64,000 bases of DNA from an uncultured bacterium. Lineage in GTDB: Bacteria > Planctomycetota > UBA1135 > GCA-002686595. Positions 43,043 to 51,835 of the stretch are shown piece after piece. The DNA lies in NCBI GenBank assembly GCA_937896235.1, contig CALBMX010000016.1, positions 1 through 64,000 of the forward strand, read 5' to 3'. The translations under genes were made by a program, and so were the position numbers. The stretch's first letter is position 1, and each line of letters opens with the position of its first letter. Under the pieces are notes generated by a model. It did not search any database and was not told the DNA's origin. It saw nothing but the letters and a program-made list of their open reading frames with translations.

Positions 43043-46000
43043 TCTCCGATTTGGTTGCGAGAGGGACTCTCCACTTCACTGAGCACAAGTGAGACCATTG
43101 TGATCAATTCGGACACCCCGTACGGCTTTGGCAAGAACCAGCACCGATCTGTCTCTGCTGCCCGCATGGCAACTCCTTCCAGCCTGTAACCACTTGAAAG
43201 GACGATCGGGATTGTGGGGTCAAGCATGCGAATTCTCTCCATGGCCTCCGTCCCTGCCATAATGGGCATGGTCGCATCAAGTAGAACCAAGTCGGGTGGC
43301 GTCCCCTCGTCACAAAGTGCTTGAAAACGCTCTAGAGCCTCCATTCCGTTACTCGCAGGAACAACGTTCACATTAATCGTCAGGAGTGCCGCCCTTGCGA
43401 AACGAAGCACCGCTGGCTCGTCATCCGCCAAGAGCACGGTCGCTGGCGACATAGGACGGTGAAGTCCTCTCAACATCCGCGGGCCTGACGTAATGGCACG
43501 TGGAATCGCATGTTTTGAAAGCGGCAGCAGCGCACGGATCACCGTCCCACGGCCGAGCGCCGAATCCACAACGAGTGCACCTTCGTGCCCCCTTACGATT
43601 CCAAGAACTACGCTCATACCGAGACCACGCCCAGCCGCTTTCGTACTGAAAAAAGGTTCGAACATCCTCCTACGAGTAGCCTCGTCTAACCCTTTTCCTG
43701 TATCACCGACTTCAAGGAAGATGCACTGACCTTGTCTAAATCCAGGCCCAACGAATGCCCCTTCGAGCTCCTCAAAACCCACTTGAGCTACACCTGTGCG
43801 CACAGTCACGACTCCTGGCAAGGAACCGATAGCGTCCGAGGCGTTGATGACTAAATTCATGACAAGCTGCCTCAGTTGGGTTGGATCCCCCGCCATACCC
43901 AAAACCCCTGTATGCAGCTCGGAGTCCATCGTGACTTTTCCCGGTAAGCTCGAAGCCAAGAGTGAGCTCATCTCGGAAACAAGCGCGTTCATGTCAAAGA
44001 ACTCGCTCTGGACTTCGCCTCGACCCGAATAGATTTGCATCTGTTTAGCAAGCTCAGCTGCGCGCTGGGCAGCTTGCCCTGCACGCAATAGATCTTCGCT
44101 CCATTCGGAACCAGGAGGCAGCTGATCCATGACAAGCTCGATGTTTCCAATAATAGGAACGAGCAAGTTATTAAAATCGTGTGCGACTCCACCTGCAAGT
44201 AAAGACAAGCTCTCACTCTTCTGAAGTTCACGCTCGCGTATTTCTGTGCGACGGCGCTCCTCTTCTTGCTGAATCAAGCGCGTATTGTCGACTAACGAGA
44301 CAAACACGGAAGAGAGATCGTCGAGACACCAGGGAGCCACAATCATTCGAACGGTGTAGAGGAGTTCGCCTCCATCCAATCCCCTTAGGGGGAAGTCCAC
44401 TTCACACGAGGTCTCTCCCTTGAAGAACGCTATCAACCCCTCTTCATAGGCCCGGAGAGAGCGCTCATCGGTCATTCTCGCGAGGTTTTCCTTATACGTA
44501 ACAGGAGTCGAACCGCAAAGCATGTTCAAGAATGCCTTGTTCATATCGAGGGTATCGGGAAGGCCGTCGAAGCGCTTCGCGGCTCCCGGATTCTCGTCAA
44601 AGTAGGCTCTAAGGTCCGTGATACCGGTGGCACGAAGTTCCTCCAAGAGTTTCTTGACGGAGGTCATGTCCTGCTCGAGTAACCCGATTGGAGAGTGTTC
44701 AAAAATGGCCCGGTAGCGAGCAGCCGTCCGCTCAAGCTCCTGCTCGGCACTCCTGGTGTCCGTGATGTCGTGCTGGGTGCCGACAACACGTTTAGGCTCT
44801 CCAGCGCTTCCGCGTTCGACGACTTTCCCGACATCACGGATCCAAATCCATTCCCCGGAAGCCGAGCGTATGCGGTGCTCGGATTGATAAATCGACGACT
44901 CTCCGGCTAGGTATCTACCCATAGCTAAAGCCACCTGCTCGACATCATCGATGTGAATCGATTTCTGATAGTCATCAACCCGAAGCATGCCTTTATTTGA
45001 GGGCAAACCAAGCACAGTGAGCCACTCTGCGTTGAGGTAAAATTCTTGGCGGGTAACATCTAAGTCCCAAACCCCAAGGCTGGCACTCCCGAGCACAAGT
45101 CGCAAGCGCCACTCTGACTCAAGCTGTCCGCTCCTTTGCCTCTCTAGATTCCAGCTAAATGTGCCAATCACAAGGCCAAGAAGTGCGCCGATCAAGGTGT
45201 AAAACGGAGCTTCACTTGGGAACCCCGCAGCTAGCCAGGCACGGGTCGGGTGAGCCCTGACAAAAAGCGGCTCACTCGTAAGGTCTAGGATTGAGGTGAC
45301 CGAGTAATCCAAGTTTTTACCTGGATGCTCCCCATCGCTTGAGAAAACGATGACTCCTCGAGCATCGACAATCTCAAATGCTGCGAGGTCTTCAAGTGCC
45401 TCAGCTCTGACGCTAGCGTGGACGAGATCCGGGAGCAGAAAAGTCGCATTCAAGACTCCCACAAGCCCCGACTCGAGGGAGTTTACGGCGTGAAAAACCG
45501 CGTACCCTTTTCCACCTTGGTATAGGTCGATTAAAGGTGTACGGGTAAGCTCACCACCAAGAAGGCTTGCGCCATCCTGTTCGCCCGATTGGACGGCCCT
45601 AGCGAACGCCGCGCGCACGCCGGCGTTTGGGTGCTTGGAGAAATCTTGGTTGAGTGCCTGCTTATTCTCTGCATTTGAAACCGTCATCTCGATGACGCCT
45701 TCTTTCGAGATCCAGTTGATGGCCTGGATTCCGGGCCTTCGCCCTACAAGACTTTGGGCCCTTCGAAAGAAGTCGAGGTTCTGTCCTAAGCCACTTTTGG
45801 GATCCAAGCTGCGCTCAGCGTCAAGGCCTAAGGCCTCCTCCGCTGCAAAGCTGATGAGATCCTCTTGAGAGATGACGTGGGATTCGATCTGTGCCTTGAT
45901 GCGCTCCGAGATGATCTCAATGCGAGACTCAAGCCTTTGCTCTGAGCGACGATCCACTTCGCGTCCCAAGATCCATCCACAGGCCAAAGGGACTAGGAAT

Positions 46001-46053
46001 AAGAGCGAAGGTAGTAGAAATTCTCGTGACTTGCTGAGAGTGCGGTACGCCAT
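43039..46053 (-). CDS. CHASE-PAS hybrid histidine kinase with C-terminal receiver
   Basis: 1004 residues. Transmembrane helix 1 (LLPSLLFLVPLACGWIL), then a CHASE-type periplasmic sensor (about 40-260, with IQAINWISKEGVIE), transmembrane helix 2 (TLIGALLGLVIGTFSW), a PAS/PAC pair with IWIRDVGKVVERG, and a second PAS-like region. The HisKA box is GGVAHDFNNLL with His625. The HATPase part has NLVINASDAIG and GDTGKGLDEATRRRMF. The receiver has LLADDEPAVL and phospho-accepting Asp926 in LLDATMP. No DNA-binding output is attached. It heads a unit with the M28 peptidase. Confidence 0.92.
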   Translation of the reverse strand: MAYRTLSKSREFLLPSLLFLVPLACGWILGREVDRRSEQRLESRIEIISERIKAQIESHVISQEDLISFAAEEALGLDAERSLDPKSGLGQNLDFFRRAQSLVGRRPGIQAINWISKEGVIEMTVSNAENKQALNQDFSKHPNAGVRAAFARAVQSGEQDGASLLGGELTRTPLIDLYQGGKGYAVFHAVNSLESGLVGVLNATFLLPDLVHASVRAEALEDLAAFEIVDARGVIVFSSDGEHPGKNLDYSVTSILDLTSEPLFVRAHPTRAWLAAGFPSEAPFYTLIGALLGLVIGTFSWNLERQRSGQLESEWRLRLVLGSASLGVWDLDVTRQEFYLNAEWLTVLGLPSNKGMLRVDDYQKSIHIDDVEQVALAMGRYLAGESSIYQSEHRIRSASGEWIWIRDVGKVVERGSAGEPKRVVGTQHDITDTRSAEQELERTAARYRAIFEHSPIGLLEQDMTSVKKLLEELRATGITDLRAYFDENPGAAKRFDGLPDTLDMNKAFLNMLCGSTPVTYKENLARMTDERSLRAYEEGLIAFFKGETSCEVDFPLRGLDGGELLYTVRMIVAPWCLDDLSSVFVSLVDNTRLIQQEEERRRTEIRERELQKSESLSLLAGGVAHDFNNLLVPIIGNIELVMDQLPPGSEWSEDLLRAGQAAQRAAELAKQMQIYSGRGEVQSEFFDMNALVSEMSSLLASSLPGKVTMDSELHTGVLGMAGDPTQLRQLVMNLVINASDAIGSLPGVVTVRTGVAQVGFEELEGAFVGPGFRQGQCIFLEVGDTGKGLDEATRRRMFEPFFSTKAAGRGLGMSVVLGIVRGHEGALVVDSALGRGTVIRALLPLSKHAIPRAITSGPRMLRGLHRPMSPATVLLADDEPAVLRFARAALLTINVNVVPASNGMEALERFQALCDEGTPPDLVLLDATMPIMAGTEAMERIRMLDPTIPIVLSSGYRLEGVAMRAAETDRCWFLPKPYGVSELITMVSLVLSEVESPSRNQIGD

Positions 46054-46145
46054 GATTCAACATCCTGACTTACAAAGGCCACAAGGGGAAGGGGGCACTG
46101 GGCCGTTCCGGGGGAGGAGACCCTTTTCCCCGTACTCCCCAGTGC

Positions 46146-46151
46146 TATGAT
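46146..46151 (+). promoter_or_regulatory. Extended -10 (TGC-TATGAT) 6 nt before ATG 46158
   Basis: TATGAT preceded by TGC makes an extended -10 and ends 6 nt before the doxX-like ATG. Transcription would start at the start codon itself. It is the same geometry as at 20479-20487. Confidence 0.5.
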
Positions 46152-46157
46152 GTACCT

Positions 46158-46646
46158 ATGGCAAATGTTAGCTCTCTTCCAAGCGGCGGCTTAGTTCTCG
46201 TTCGGGTCATCCTTGGTGGGATCGCCTCTTCCACGGGGTGGAATTGGGCCGCAAATAGCGGATTGACGGGTGGTCAGGTGCGCTCGACCGTCCGTCACCA
46301 CCTTGACGACCTGAGCGCCCCTTTTCGATTTTGGGGAGACCGGATTCTTCTCTACAACCCCGATGGACTTGCCACCCTAGTCAGTTGGGGTGTCCTGATC
46401 GCCGGGGTTTGCCTCCTTCTTGGTGCCCTGACAAGACCTGCTGGTTGGTTTCTTGCATTCCTGGGCCTGCACCTCTACGGGTACGGCGCGGACGAGTACT
46501 CCTCGTTCGCACTTCTGCTAATGGCAGCGGGTGCCGGTTGTGCAATCTCCCGTGCTGGACGGAGATTCGGCCTTGATATCGCTCTGGACGGCAGCCTTCC
46601 GGTCTGGCTAACTTGGGTGCCCGGGCGAAGGGATTTCCTGTCTTAG
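46158..46646 (+). CDS. DoxX family membrane protein
   Basis: A 162-residue inner-membrane protein with about four helices. GLVLVRVILGGIASSTGWN at the start and LLLGALTRPAGWFLAFLGLH (the LGLxTRxA-type motif) are characteristic of DoxX/TQO small subunits. Usual roles proposed for DoxX proteins are in redox or sulfur metabolism, but here there is no partner gene. The stop overlaps the stop of pheA on the opposite strand (TTAG 46643-46646). Confidence 0.78.
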   Translation: MANVSSLPSGGLVLVRVILGGIASSTGWNWAANSGLTGGQVRSTVRHHLDDLSAPFRFWGDRILLYNPDGLATLVSWGVLIAGVCLLLGALTRPAGWFLAFLGLHLYGYGADEYSSFALLLMAAGAGCAISRAGRRFGLDIALDGSLPVWLTWVPGRRDFLS

Positions 46647-47485
46647 CTTGCCCGTCGCTGTGTCCATGTCCCCAGCTTGCGCCAGGGCAATTTCGAGAGT
46701 ACGGTCGCGGCAATTTCAGTCGCTCGATCGGCCGGGTGATCGAATTCTACGACGAAGTTTCGGCCGTCGCGAGTACCGAGGAACGGGGCCCGAACGCGCG
46801 TAGCGTCGAGGGACTCAAGGCCGATGCGCAAGTTGCGCAGGGCTCGTGGTTCATCGACAGGCCCCACTAGAATCGCCGAACGGACTTGGCCCCTAGGGCT
46901 AAAGGTCTCGCTTTTGAGTTCAGAAGCGTCCCTAGGTCTCTCTAGGACCAGAAATCGGGTTACGTTTTCCGCGTGGTCGGACAATCCCTCTGCAAGCACT
47001 TCCAACCCGTAGATCTGGGACAGAGTCCGGCTGCCAAGAACCGCACACCCAGTGGATCCAGACGCCAGGAGGTCTTGGGCTGCCGCCGCTGTATCGTCAG
47101 CGGCTCGTTGAGCGAGACCGACCTTTGCAATCCAATCCCTGCACTGCCCCAGTGCGCTAGGATGAGAGACCACCTCCGTAAGGCCCTCCATGCGGGCACC
47201 CGGGATCGCCATCAGGCAGTGCCGGATTGGCAAGACGACCTCTCCAGTCACTTCGAGTCCACTGTCGCCAAGAGCGTCAGCAACTCCGCCAAAGCACCCT
47301 GTAATCGAGTTCTCCACAGCGATCACAGCCGCGCGGCAACGGCCATCCTCAACGGCACCAAGTGCAGACTTGAGATCTGGAGTAGTCAGCGTTCCGCACT
47401 CCTTTCCGAAAAATCGGCGCGACGCCTCCTCACTAAAAGCACCCGGCGCACCGGAAAAGGAAATCGGAAGGTGGTCGATGGACAT
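46643..47485 (-). CDS. pheA: Prephenate dehydratase
   Basis: A 280-residue stand-alone PDT that converts prephenate to phenylpyruvate in phenylalanine synthesis. FSGAPGAFSEEASRRFF at the N-terminus, AVIAVENSITGCFG, and the catalytic TRF motif in ENVTRFLVLER are present. A C-terminal ACT-like region (RSAILVGPVDEPRALRNLRI) suggests Phe feedback. The usual ESRP signature is replaced by LESLDATRVR, so allosteric binding may be altered. There is no chorismate mutase domain. ATG 47485 starts the conserved fold. Confidence 0.92.
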   Translation of the reverse strand: MSIDHLPISFSGAPGAFSEEASRRFFGKECGTLTTPDLKSALGAVEDGRCRAAVIAVENSITGCFGGVADALGDSGLEVTGEVVLPIRHCLMAIPGARMEGLTEVVSHPSALGQCRDWIAKVGLAQRAADDTAAAAQDLLASGSTGCAVLGSRTLSQIYGLEVLAEGLSDHAENVTRFLVLERPRDASELKSETFSPRGQVRSAILVGPVDEPRALRNLRIGLESLDATRVRAPFLGTRDGRNFVVEFDHPADRATEIAATVLSKLPWRKLGTWTQRRAS

Positions 47486-47919
47486 GGTGCAGTTTCTCGG
47501 AGGGTGAGGTTTGGGGATAGATGGTCTGACTCTTTCCATCGACTCTCCTCCCCATCAGGGTTAAGAGAGAATGTTGAAGCACGCGATAACTTCGGCTCCC
47601 CCTCCCCTCCTTTCGACGTGTATCCACCCAGAAGTCGGCACATCTAGGTTTTGCGGGCTTGTGCAAAAATGTAGGAGTACAAGCGAAAGGTGAGCGACTT
47701 TCCCCGAAGCACCATGCCCATTTCCCCGCCCCACCGTAAAAGCAGGTGGATTGCCGCCCAAAGAAAAAAACCAAACGTTAATCTGCACGTTCCTACGGAC
47801 GCAGAGGGGTTCCACCCGATGGATTCAGATGCCTGTCGCCTCTATGATGGACGTGCAAGGGAACGTATGTATCTTCAATCCACACCTCAAAGAAAGAGTC
47901 CCCGCCGTGGCGAGAAGAG
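47486..47919. other. Intergenic region between pheA and a GT4 gene
   Basis: 434 bp between divergent genes. Short open frames here overlap each other in several frames and have no protein-like composition. No tRNA, riboswitch core or clear hairpin is recognised. It presumably holds the two promoters; I see none with good spacing. Confidence 0.5.
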
Positions 47920-49131
47920 GTGTGCCCTTTGACCTCGAAGAAGAAACTCAAGGTTCTCTTTCTCTGCCCTTGGCTTCCTTGGCCGCTGAATTCCGGCGGC
48001 AAGATTCGTACTTTCAATCTGATTCAAAGTGCGGGCGAGTGGGCAGACATCCACGTACGCGCCGTTCTGGAGCCCGATCAAGGGCAAGCCGATGTGGATG
48101 CCTTAGCTCCCCATGTCGCATCGATCATGGCCTTTAGGCGAGAGCGACCAGGAGCGTTGATGCGACTAACCCACTCCAAGATGGAGCGCTGGTTTCACTC
48201 TCCACAGCTGATCGCATCCGTGCGGAAGGAAATCTCCCAAGAGAAGTACGACGTCATCCATATCGACGAGCTACTTCATTCACGAATCCTGCCGACCATC
48301 GTGAATGGTAGCTCCAAATATGGAAGCCCCCCACCGGTGATCCAGCACCATCACAAACTAGACACGAACTTTTCTAAGAGTATCAACACCAATCGAGGAC
48401 TTCAAAAGCACTTCGATTCGTGGAAAATCCATCGCCTGGAACGCGAAGCTGCGGACCGGCATTCACACCACTTGTTATGTAGTCATGACGATGCCGCGCT
48501 GCTGGGTGGCCGGTACCCCAAGCTGTCCTGCTCAGTCGTTCCGAGCGGATACGACCCTGCGTATTTCTCTCCTGGCGAGAGTCTGCCTGAGCGGGAACTC
48601 GAACACATCATATTCGTCGGAAGTATGGATTACGGCCCGAATATTGGCGCTGTTGCAAGATTCGTGACGGGAGTCTTGCCACTCGTACTCGAGAAAAAAC
48701 CAAAGCTTCATCTTACGATTGTAGGGCGGAATCCGACTGCAGAGATCCTGGCTTTAGAGGGCCCCAATGTGGCCGTCACGGGTAGTGTTCCAGATGTACG
48801 CCCTTACCTATCTCAAGCCACCCTCATGATCGTCCCCCTGCTGATTGGTGGCGGGACGCGTTTGAAGATTGTGGAGGCGATGGGGATGTCCTGCCCAGTC
48901 GTGAGCTCTACGATTGGAGCTGAGGGACTAGGACTCACCGACGGAGAGGAGCTTCTGCTAGCAGACGACGCCGAATCTTTTGCAGAAGCGATCTTGAGCC
49001 TTATCGACAATCCTGTTCGCGCCTCCGAGCTCGCCGAACGCGCAAAGAGCTTCGTCGAGGCGAACTTGACCTGGAACCGTCTCGCAAAAAATCTAGTCCA
49101 GATTTGGCGTGAAGTCAGCCGGACGCGCTAG
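47920..49131 (+). CDS. GT4 glycosyltransferase
   Basis: A 403-residue GT-B glycosyltransferase. KVLFLCPWLPWPLNSGGKIR at the start is typical of GT4 enzymes of the exopolysaccharide type. The C-terminal half has IIFVGSMDYGPNIGAV, LTIVGRNPTAEIL, PLLIGGGTRLKIVEAM (donor loop) and GLTDGEELLLADD. It lacks the Cys-rich insert of its neighbours. The start is uncertain: GTG 47920 (MCPLTSKKK) or TTG 47929; both leave the fold intact. Its stop overlaps the stop of the opposing GT4 (CTAG 49128-49131). Confidence 0.85.
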   Translation: MCPLTSKKKLKVLFLCPWLPWPLNSGGKIRTFNLIQSAGEWADIHVRAVLEPDQGQADVDALAPHVASIMAFRRERPGALMRLTHSKMERWFHSPQLIASVRKEISQEKYDVIHIDELLHSRILPTIVNGSSKYGSPPPVIQHHHKLDTNFSKSINTNRGLQKHFDSWKIHRLEREAADRHSHHLLCSHDDAALLGGRYPKLSCSVVPSGYDPAYFSPGESLPERELEHIIFVGSMDYGPNIGAVARFVTGVLPLVLEKKPKLHLTIVGRNPTAEILALEGPNVAVTGSVPDVRPYLSQATLMIVPLLIGGGTRLKIVEAMGMSCPVVSSTIGAEGLGLTDGEELLLADDAESFAEAILSLIDNPVRASELAERAKSFVEANLTWNRLAKNLVQIWREVSRTR

Positions 49132-50480
49132 AGGATCGATCGGTAGAGACCCTCAAAGGCCAGCGCCATCTCGCTCGAGCTTTGAAGTGGAGCCGGGTAA
49201 GAGGCCCATCGATTTCGCTGCTCGGTATCGTTTGCGAAGACGTCAAGCGCATCGACCCACGCCGCCTGGTTGTCCCGAGGTATCACAAGTCCAGCACCTC
49301 CGCCAACAACACCAGGAAGCCCCCCAGCATCGCTGACCAGAACGGGTAATCCTGCCGCTCGCGCCTCTCGAACCGTAAGCCCGAAGACCTCCTCCCACCG
49401 CGAAGGCGCGGCGACTCCGTCCAAGCGGCTCAAGATGGCCGCCAAGCCACCATGGCCAAAGGGCCCAACAACTTCTAGGCCAGGAGTTTGCGAGGCTAGC
49501 TCAAGTAGCCGCTCCCCATAGGTGGAGTCTCCATGGTAAGGCGGCATGTTTCCATGCACCTCGAGGGTTAAAGAACCTGCACGCCCCTCCTTGCGAAGCT
49601 GCGCGTAGGCCAATGCCAGCTCGAGAACACCTTTGCTCGGCAGTACACTCCCCACAATTCCGAGACGCACCCCAACTCTTTCGGGAAGGGTGGCACGCTG
49701 CCGGTTTACCTCATGCCGAATTTCAGATATCTCGATTCCGTTTTCGACTACGGTGATCTTTTCCGGTGCGAGGCCAACACCGCAAAAGATCTCCCGAGTC
49801 CTCGCAGAGGGCGTCGTCAACAGGTCGACACCCGCTAAACAATGCATCGCAAACTCCGTGCGACGAGCAGCGACAGCGGAGTCACTTGCTTCGAGCCCCT
49901 CGGGCTCCCCATTCGGATTCCCGTCACGATCAAGGCCATCAAATGGGCCATAAGAAAGCGCTCCAGCGCTCGGCATGACGTGCGGAAACGACTTTGCTAA
50001 ACACGCCCCACACAGGTCGGGGTCAAGTACTAAACAAACATGTCCATCCGTCCGAAACATCTGGCCGCGTGGGCAAAGTGTCCAGTAATCGTGAAGGGTC
50101 ATCACCTGCTTCACGCCCCGCGCTTTCGCTGTCCAAATTACACCTAGGCCGAATCCGGTTAGGTGATGAATGTGAAGGAGATCGGGCTTTACCCTGTCAA
50201 GCCATGCACCGAATACGTCCTCTGCGGCTCGATTCCTGACGACCTTCGAAAGGGAGTCATGGTCGTGATAGCCATAGCTCATGCGCGTAACCTCGACACC
50301 CGAAACCCACTCACTCGTTGTCCCGAATGCTTCGGCCTTTCCACTGTAATCCAGACAGAGCGCCGAGACCCGGTGGCCGAGCTTTTGCAGCTCCCGAACT
50401 AGATCCGCTGTATGACTCTCAATGCCTCCAACGCCTGGCGACCATCCTTGCGCGACAAATCCGATGTGTAGTAGTTTCAT
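49128..50480 (-). CDS. GT4 glycosyltransferase with Cys-rich insert
   Basis: 450 residues. LLHIGFVAQGWSPGVGGIE starts the N-terminal Rossmann domain. LHDYWTLCPRGQMF then GHVCLVLDPDLCGACLAK form the Cys insert (four Cys, last pair CGAC). The donor domain has LGIVGSVLPSKGVLELALAY and VFGLTVREARAAGLPVLVSD. ATG 50480 overlaps the stop of the gene before it (ATGA 50477-50480). Last gene of the four-gene coupled operon that begins at 54638. Sugar and acceptor unknown. Confidence 0.87.
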   Translation of the reverse strand: MKLLHIGFVAQGWSPGVGGIESHTADLVRELQKLGHRVSALCLDYSGKAEAFGTTSEWVSGVEVTRMSYGYHDHDSLSKVVRNRAAEDVFGAWLDRVKPDLLHIHHLTGFGLGVIWTAKARGVKQVMTLHDYWTLCPRGQMFRTDGHVCLVLDPDLCGACLAKSFPHVMPSAGALSYGPFDGLDRDGNPNGEPEGLEASDSAVAARRTEFAMHCLAGVDLLTTPSARTREIFCGVGLAPEKITVVENGIEISEIRHEVNRQRATLPERVGVRLGIVGSVLPSKGVLELALAYAQLRKEGRAGSLTLEVHGNMPPYHGDSTYGERLLELASQTPGLEVVGPFGHGGLAAILSRLDGVAAPSRWEEVFGLTVREARAAGLPVLVSDAGGLPGVVGGGAGLVIPRDNQAAWVDALDVFANDTEQRNRWASYPAPLQSSSEMALAFEGLYRSIL

Positions 50481-51835
50481 GAATTGAGCTCGTCGTAGAT
50501 TCCGCTCACGACATCCGTGTGGTCCCTTAGGGTCATAGGCATTTTCGAGTCCGGCAAGCGACCAAGCCGACCAAGGATGACCTCCCGCATGCAATCGGCC
50601 AGTGCGGCCGCATCGCCCGTTGGAAAGGTGAGCCCGAACTCTGGAGCCTGTACGACCTCGGCAACTCCCTCCATGTCAGAACCGATCACCGGAACCCCAG
50701 AAGCACGCGCTTGCAAGATGGTGAGAGGAGCATTTTCATCCCACTCACTGGGGACAACAACGGCGTCCAAGCTCGCCAGGATCCTGGGAGCGTCCTCCGG
50801 CTCAAAGGGCTCCTCGATGACGATGCGCGGGCCAAGATCACCCGAGAGGACCAAAGGTCCGAACCGTCGATTTCGGCCGCCGGCAGCGCGCCCGAATAGA
50901 TGTACACACCACGGCTCCACTGATTCGGGAAGGCGAGCTTGCATGAGGCGGACAGCCTCTAAAAGCGTCTCCACACCTTTATGAGGTGTGAACTGTCCCA
51001 TGAAGCCGAAACGGATCGGAGAGGCCGGATGCGCCCGAATCGGCGCCGGTCGGGCGATCGCATAGGGGCGGTCGTCAAACGAATAGATAAGATGGGAGAG
51101 CTTCTCCTTGGGAATGCCCCACTCCCCAAAGATACGCTCGAAGACCTTAGTCGGCGCTAGGAATCGATCGACGGTTTCTAGGCACGAGCGCACCTCGGAT
51201 TCGCGTAACGCTAGGTCCTTTTCGGTCACGACTTTGCCGAGCCCGCCAAGCGCCGCGATCGTTTGAACCGCGAGCCGACGGATGAACACACCAAGAGGAC
51301 TGCCGTCGTACTTAGAGGGAGTTCGGATGCACTTCGCACAGACCGCAGGGGAGTGCGGACCTTGACAGGCCTTGAGCTCAGAAGAGAACATCTGCCCGCG
51401 GTGGCAAAGCAGACCGTAGTCCGTCAGCGTGACCACCGTTGGTATGCCACGCCGCTTTGCAACCACCGGCAAGTTGACTGAAAGTCCCCAAAGTAAATAA
51501 GTGAAGTGCACGATATCCGGACTCTCTGCTGCGAGGACTTCATCAAAGATCATGTCGACTTCGGAGTCGATATAGCTGGTCCGAAAGGCCTTCGTGGGAT
51601 CACCGGCGTTGTGCAAGAGGTAGACAGGGACCTCTCGAGATCCACCAGGTATCGATGGCAGGTTCGCGTGTACATGTTCGAGGGCATAGCGAGGTTTGCT
51701 GCCATCGCGAACAGGATGCAGAATCGTCACCTCGATGCCGCGCTCGACAAGTCCACCCACGAGTTGCCAAGTGTAGAACTCCGTTCCCCAGCGACCGCGC
51801 GGGGGGAAACCATTCGTAACAAAGAGTACTTTCAA
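50477..51835 (-). CDS. GT4 glycosyltransferase with Cys-rich insert
   Basis: 452 residues from TTG 51835 (KVLFVTNGFPPRGRWGTEFY). The Cys insert follows TDYGLLCHRGQMF and runs to AVCAKCIR. The C-terminal half has IRFGFMGQFTPHKGVETLLE, PSEWDENAPLTILQARASG (donor Glu loop) and GLTFPTGDAAALADCM. The TTG start is chosen because it makes a TTGA overlap with the upstream stop (51832-51835), the same coupling geometry as the other junctions of this operon; an upstream in-frame start (51904) would add 23 non-conserved residues. Confidence 0.86.
   Translation of the reverse strand: MKVLFVTNGFPPRGRWGTEFYTWQLVGGLVERGIEVTILHPVRDGSKPRYALEHVHANLPSIPGGSREVPVYLLHNAGDPTKAFRTSYIDSEVDMIFDEVLAAESPDIVHFTYLLWGLSVNLPVVAKRRGIPTVVTLTDYGLLCHRGQMFSSELKACQGPHSPAVCAKCIRTPSKYDGSPLGVFIRRLAVQTIAALGGLGKVVTEKDLALRESEVRSCLETVDRFLAPTKVFERIFGEWGIPKEKLSHLIYSFDDRPYAIARPAPIRAHPASPIRFGFMGQFTPHKGVETLLEAVRLMQARLPESVEPWCVHLFGRAAGGRNRRFGPLVLSGDLGPRIVIEEPFEPEDAPRILASLDAVVVPSEWDENAPLTILQARASGVPVIGSDMEGVAEVVQAPEFGLTFPTGDAAALADCMREVILGRLGRLPDSKMPMTLRDHTDVVSGIYDELNS

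Noticed and set aside
47486-47919. Cyclic-di-GMP or other riboswitch before the GT4 gene
   Set aside because: Fragments such as GTAAAAGCAGGTGG superficially resemble GEMM pieces, but the paired stems and conserved core are not present.
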